9,576 nucleotides of DNA from an uncultured Leucobacter sp. (GTDB taxonomy: Bacteria; Actinomycetota; Actinomycetes; Actinomycetales; Microbacteriaceae): the NCBI GenBank assembly GCA_945952575.1, contig CAMFIY010000093.1, positions 1 to 9,576 on the forward strand, in the 5' to 3' direction. The translations under genes and the position numbers were made by a program. Below, piece after piece: positions 6,493-9,576 of the stretch. The notes below the pieces were generated by a model, which was given only the letters and a program-made list of their open reading frames with translations, did not search any database and had not been told where the DNA came from. Numbering within the stretch: position 1 is the stretch's first letter; the number at the start of each line of letters is the position of its first letter.

Positions 6493-7947
6493 TCAGCGAT
6501 CGGCGACGCGGGCGTAGCGGCAGCCGTCGAGGTCGAAGGTCTGCGCCCGGCCGTCGACGACGTCGCCGAAGACGAGCCGCTCGGGCAGGCGCGGATCCTC
6601 GCCGACCCGGAACACCAGGGCGTCCGGGCCGCCCGGTTCGCCGAGCGGCACGAGCGGCGCGTCCTCGGTCGGCGCCTCCACTCCGCTGTAGGCGCGCAGC
6701 GTCAGCCGCTCGGCACCGCCGCCGCCCGATACCCCGACCTCGAAGTGCGGGCACCAGGGCGTGTAGCTGCGGAAGTGGCCGGTCAGCGCCGCGAGCTCAC
6801 CGGTGCCGGGCTGCAACCGGGGACGATCGGGCAGGATCGCGCTCAGCGGATCCGCGACGGCGGGCAGGATCTCGGCGCGAGGATCCACCGACGAGAGCAG
6901 CGCCGCGTGCGCCTCTCGCGCCAGCAGCTCGGCGTACGGGCGCTCGCCGGGCGCGCTCAGGACGACGCTCACCGCGATCCCGCGCTCGGCGTGCACGATC
7001 ATGAACGCGCCGTAGCCGATCATGCCGCCGCCATGGGTCAGCAGTGCACCGGATCCCGTCGGCTCCACGTTCACCCCGAGGCCGTAGCGATCCTCACCGA
7101 CGGCGAGACGGCGCCCGAGACCGAGCACGCCCTCGCCACCGGGCGCGGTCGGCGTCGCGATCCGCGCGACCGCCTCGGGAAGCCAAGCGGCGCCGGGCAG
7201 GCCGGCCGGATCGGCGAGCGCACCCGCGAAGCGCAGCAGCTCGCCCGCGCTCGCCCCGATGTTCCCGTCCGCTCCGGCCGGCTCGACCCATGTCTGCGCG
7301 GCGAGCGGATCACCGGGCCGCCAGGGGGCGTCGTCGCGCAGCGGAACCGTCCCCGGGCAGAGCGCCGCACGCTCGGCGCCGGTGATGTCGGCGAGCGCGC
7401 CGGGGATCCCGAGCGGCTCCAGCACCAGCTCGCGGACGGCTCCGGCGAAGCTGCGGCCCGTGACGCGCGCGATCGCGGCCCCGAGCGCCACGAAGCCGAC
7501 GTTGCTGTAGTGGAAGCGCTCCCCTGGGGCCGTCACGGCGCGACTCGCGGGCAGCGCGAGCACCTGAGCGATCTCGCCCGGGATCGCCGAGTTGCCGGCG
7601 ATCCAGCCCGCGGTGTGCGAGAGCAGGTGGCGGAGCGTCGGCTCGCCGGCGCCCGCGGGCAGCACGAGCCACGGCAGCAGCTCTCTCACCGGGGCGTCGA
7701 GGCGCCAGATGCCCTCGACCTCCAGGCGCGCCGCGGCGAGGGCGGCGACGGTCTTCGAGATGGATCCGATCTCGAACCGGTCCCCCGCTTCGACCGGTGC
7801 GCCGCCCGGGCCGCGCGAGCCGAAGGCGAGCTCGACCCGTTCCGCTCCGAGGGAGGCGGCGATCACGCCGCCCGAGACGGGAGCCGAGGCGAGCAGCCGA
7901 TCGGCGAGTGACTCCACGCGGTCGAGGTGCATGGCGATGCCGGTCAT
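6493..7947 (-). CDS. Serine hydrolase of the beta-lactamase (class C) / penicillin-binding protein fold
   Basis: Complete, 484 residues. Three active-site motifs of the family are present: SISK at 62-65 (nucleophile Ser62, general-base Lys65), YSN at 147-149, and HGGG at 305-308 in place of the KTG triad, which is common in esterase-like members. The motif PTLRHLLSHTAGW (the HLLSHTSG block of the family) lies between the first two. The last 110 or so residues form a separate region like the small beta-rich domain appended to many of these proteins. There is no N-terminal signal peptide, so a cytoplasmic esterase, amidase or D-aminopeptidase role is more likely than antibiotic resistance; the substrate is unknown. 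GGAGGG at 7955-7960 is 7 nt before the ATG. An ATG five codons in is less well placed. Confidence 0.9.
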   Translation of the reverse strand: MTGIAMHLDRVESLADRLLASAPVSGGVIAASLGAERVELAFGSRGPGGAPVEAGDRFEIGSISKTVAALAAARLEVEGIWRLDAPVRELLPWLVLPAGAGEPTLRHLLSHTAGWIAGNSAIPGEIAQVLALPASRAVTAPGERFHYSNVGFVALGAAIARVTGRSFAGAVRELVLEPLGIPGALADITGAERAALCPGTVPLRDDAPWRPGDPLAAQTWVEPAGADGNIGASAGELLRFAGALADPAGLPGAAWLPEAVARIATPTAPGGEGVLGLGRRLAVGEDRYGLGVNVEPTGSGALLTHGGGMIGYGAFMIVHAERGIAVSVVLSAPGERPYAELLAREAHAALLSSVDPRAEILPAVADPLSAILPDRPRLQPGTGELAALTGHFRSYTPWCPHFEVGVSGGGGAERLTLRAYSGVEAPTEDAPLVPLGEPGGPDALVFRVGEDPRLPERLVFGDVVDGRAQTFDLDGCRYARVADR

Positions 7948-7962
7948 TCGGGATCCCTCCGT

Positions 7963-7988
7963 GTTCGGTTCCGGTTCGGTTGTCGGTT
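7963..7988. repeat. Clustered CGGTT direct repeats ahead of the serine hydrolase
   Basis: CGGTT occurs at 7966, 7972, 7977 and 7984, and the longer GTTCGGTT is repeated exactly at 7963-7970 and 7974-7981, an 11-bp period close to one helical turn. The cluster lies immediately upstream of the hydrolase Shine-Dalgarno in the 89-bp gap below the FGGY kinase. It may be a binding site for a regulator or a simple-sequence remnant. Confidence 0.4.
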
Positions 7989-8036
7989 CGTAGCACTATC
8001 CTGAGCTGTTCCGGCCACAAATGACGACGGAAGGCG

Positions 8037-9566
8037 TCAGGGGGCCGGATCCGCCTCGCCTGGCGCGGCCGATGCCGCACGGCTCCGCTCGCGCTCCAGC
8101 GCGGCGTCGTGCCGGGCGGCCAGCGCCTCCCAGATCGCGGCGCGATCCGCCCGCGGCGTGAAGCGCTGGAACGACCGTGCGCTCGGCAGCGGTGCGGCGC
8201 CGAGCCCCGCGAGCAGCGAGTCGACCGCGCCGAGCGCCGAATGGTCCGCGTCGCCCGTGTCCGCGAGCACCTCGGCGCCGCACGCGTCGGCGAGGTCCTG
8301 CAGCGCCAGCGGCGAGGCGAGCGAGCTGCCGGACGCGATGATCCTGCCGCCCGGCTGCAGGTCGAGCACCCGGATGCAGCGGCGCAGTTCGAGCAGGATC
8401 CCCGTCAGGAGCCCGCGCATGAGCGCGCCGCGAGTGGTGCCGAGCGTGAGCCGCTCGAAGGCGCCGTGCAGCCCGGGCTCCCAGAGCGCGCCCTGCTCCC
8501 CCGGCCCGAGATAGGGCAGCACGCCGGGCGCCGCGCCGGGATCCGTCTCGGCCGCCTCGGTCATCAGCGCGTCGGCGGAGGAGGCCCCGGTCAGTCCGCT
8601 CAGCCACTGGAATGCGGATCCCGTCGCGACCAGATCCATCTCGATGCCATAGCCGTGACCTCCGGCCGTGCCGGCGAGCGGAGTCACGAGTGCGCGGCCG
8701 CGGGGGTCGATCTCCGCCGTCTCGCGCAGGCCGAGGACGACCGTGCTGGTGCCCGAGATGACGGCGATGTCGGATCCCGGGCGGGCGCCGAGCGCGACCG
8801 CGCCGAGCACCGAATCGGCGGCGCCGAGCGCGACCGGCAGACCGGCGGGGACCCCGATCAGTCGCGCGACGCCCGCCTCGAGCGGGCGGATCGTGCTCGA
8901 CGGCGCCACCGGAGGAAGTTCCGGCCAGGGCCCCTCGGCGTACTCGCCGCTCACGAGGCCGTAGACACCGGATCCGGATGCCGTGCTCGGGTCGGTCAGC
9001 AGCTCGCCCGTGAGCTGGGCGAAGAGGTAATCCTTCGCGCCGACGATCCGCGAGACGCGCGCCGCGGCCGCGGGATCCCGCTCCGCAGTCGCCTCCGTCA
9101 CGCGCAGATGCATCGGCACGAGGTAGCGCCCGTCGAGCAGCTGGCCGGTGCGCTCGTAGGCGACGGCCTCGGGGTGCTCCGCGCGGAGGCGCTCGGCCTG
9201 CGGCTCGGCCCGTGTGTCCTCCCAGACGATCGCGTTGCCGACCGGTTCACCGGCCGCATCGAGACGGACGAGGGTCGGCAGCATCGCCGAGAGCCCGATC
9301 CCGATCCAGTGCTCGGCGCCGGTCGCGGCGGCGAGGCGGCCGAGGGCGCCGACCACCGCGGCCATCCAGTCCTTGGGCGCTTGCTCTGCGGCACCGGGTT
9401 CGGGCCGATGCGTCGGGTAGGGCTGCCGCTCGCGCGCGAGCACCTGTCCCGTCGCGGCGTCCACCGCGATCGCCTTCAGACTCGAGGTGCCGAGATCGAG
9501 GCCGCTGGCGATCGGCCGAGCATCAGCACCGTCGAGGCCGCTCGCGGCTCGGCTGGATTCGGTCAT
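8037..9566 (-). CDS. FGGY-family carbohydrate kinase, substrate unassigned (xylulokinase/gluconokinase-like)
   Basis: Complete, 509 residues. ATP-dependent sugar kinase fold: phosphate-1 loop DLGTSSLK from Asp24; the block PEPGAAEQ at 55-62; VWEDTRA with Asp117; KDYLFAQLTGELLTDPSTASGSG; catalytic-base Asp251 in GAADSVLGA; ATP-binding SGTSTVVLG; a second-domain IIASGSSLASPLALQDLAD; and the C-terminal HSALGAVDSLLAGLG. The xylulokinase substrate motif Q-M-H-G is replaced by AMLPT at 94-98, so the sugar is uncertain: xylulose is not assured, and gluconate-type or other polyols are possible. A 16-residue lead precedes the fold and a 20-residue Ala/Glu/Arg-rich tail follows it. GAGGG lies directly before the ATG (2 nt or less), and a TGA three bases before that could end an upstream gene outside the window. 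It lies upstream of the serine hydrolase, 89 bp away. Confidence 0.88.
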   Translation of the reverse strand: MTESSRAASGLDGADARPIASGLDLGTSSLKAIAVDAATGQVLARERQPYPTHRPEPGAAEQAPKDWMAAVVGALGRLAAATGAEHWIGIGLSAMLPTLVRLDAAGEPVGNAIVWEDTRAEPQAERLRAEHPEAVAYERTGQLLDGRYLVPMHLRVTEATAERDPAAAARVSRIVGAKDYLFAQLTGELLTDPSTASGSGVYGLVSGEYAEGPWPELPPVAPSSTIRPLEAGVARLIGVPAGLPVALGAADSVLGAVALGARPGSDIAVISGTSTVVLGLRETAEIDPRGRALVTPLAGTAGGHGYGIEMDLVATGSAFQWLSGLTGASSADALMTEAAETDPGAAPGVLPYLGPGEQGALWEPGLHGAFERLTLGTTRGALMRGLLTGILLELRRCIRVLDLQPGGRIIASGSSLASPLALQDLADACGAEVLADTGDADHSALGAVDSLLAGLGAAPLPSARSFQRFTPRADRAAIWEALAARHDAALERERSRAASAAPGEADPAP

Positions 9567-9576
9567 GCCCTCAGAC

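Noticed and set aside
5636..6754. Minus-strand frame of 372 codons antisense to the DUF1345 gene
   Set aside because: Low-complexity Arg/Glu/Asp-rich shadow. Only its last 23 codons lie outside a real gene, kept as a low-confidence candidate.
5731..7911. Plus-strand frame of 726 codons spanning the DUF1345 gene and antisense to the serine hydrolase
   Set aside because: Composition is Arg/Ala/Gly-rich with no motif, while the overlapping genes carry exact family motifs; a GC shadow.
1..9576. Defence system, mobile element or biosynthetic cluster
   Set aside because: All gene-sized frames are explained by core metabolic or poorly characterised single-gene families. No transposase, integrase, nuclease-helicase pair, repeats with spacers or assembly-line enzymes are present.

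Overview
The window is a dense, very GC-rich stretch of chromosome, with G or C at most third codon positions, and carries ordinary housekeeping and metabolic genes. Protein sequences, leaderless-type promoters and the exonuclease III / tryptophanyl-tRNA synthetase pair point to a high-GC actinobacterium, probably a member of the Microbacteriaceae (Leucobacter- or Microbacterium-like). The genus-level guess is inference only.

Layout. Minus strand 1-1868: the start of a class V aminotransferase (cut by the window edge), and upstream of it a complete glycerol kinase (glpK). glpK is divergent from exonuclease III (1953-2828, plus), which is followed by trpS (2892-3902, plus). Convergent to trpS is a minus-strand pair: a zinc-dependent alcohol dehydrogenase (4521-5561), whose stop overlaps the GTG start of a YdeI/OmpD-associated family gene (3961-4524). 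Divergent from the dehydrogenase is a DUF1345 membrane protein (5738-6472, plus). It converges with a beta-lactamase-fold serine hydrolase (6493-7947, minus), and upstream of that, on the same strand, lies a second FGGY-family sugar kinase (8037-9566).

How the genes work together. GlpK feeds glycerol into central metabolism; the second FGGY kinase would phosphorylate another sugar or polyol not identified here. Xth repairs abasic DNA and TrpS charges tRNA-Trp. The dehydrogenase and the YdeI-family protein look translationally coupled. No shared pathway links all the genes. Apart from the 74-bp ADH/DUF1345 and glpK/xth divergent regions and the 89-bp kinase/hydrolase gap, little non-coding DNA exists; no gene-free stretch exceeds 300 bp. 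I see no tRNA, rRNA, CRISPR, insertion sequence, phage gene or toxin-antitoxin pair, and no convincing new multi-gene system.

The most interesting signals are below the gene level: the palindrome GGATCC occurs 31 times, about ten times a simple composition expectation and in all three reading frames; and three genes (glpK, xth and the DUF1345 gene) each have a TAnnnT hexamer placed 6-7 nt before the ATG, the signature of leaderless transcripts.
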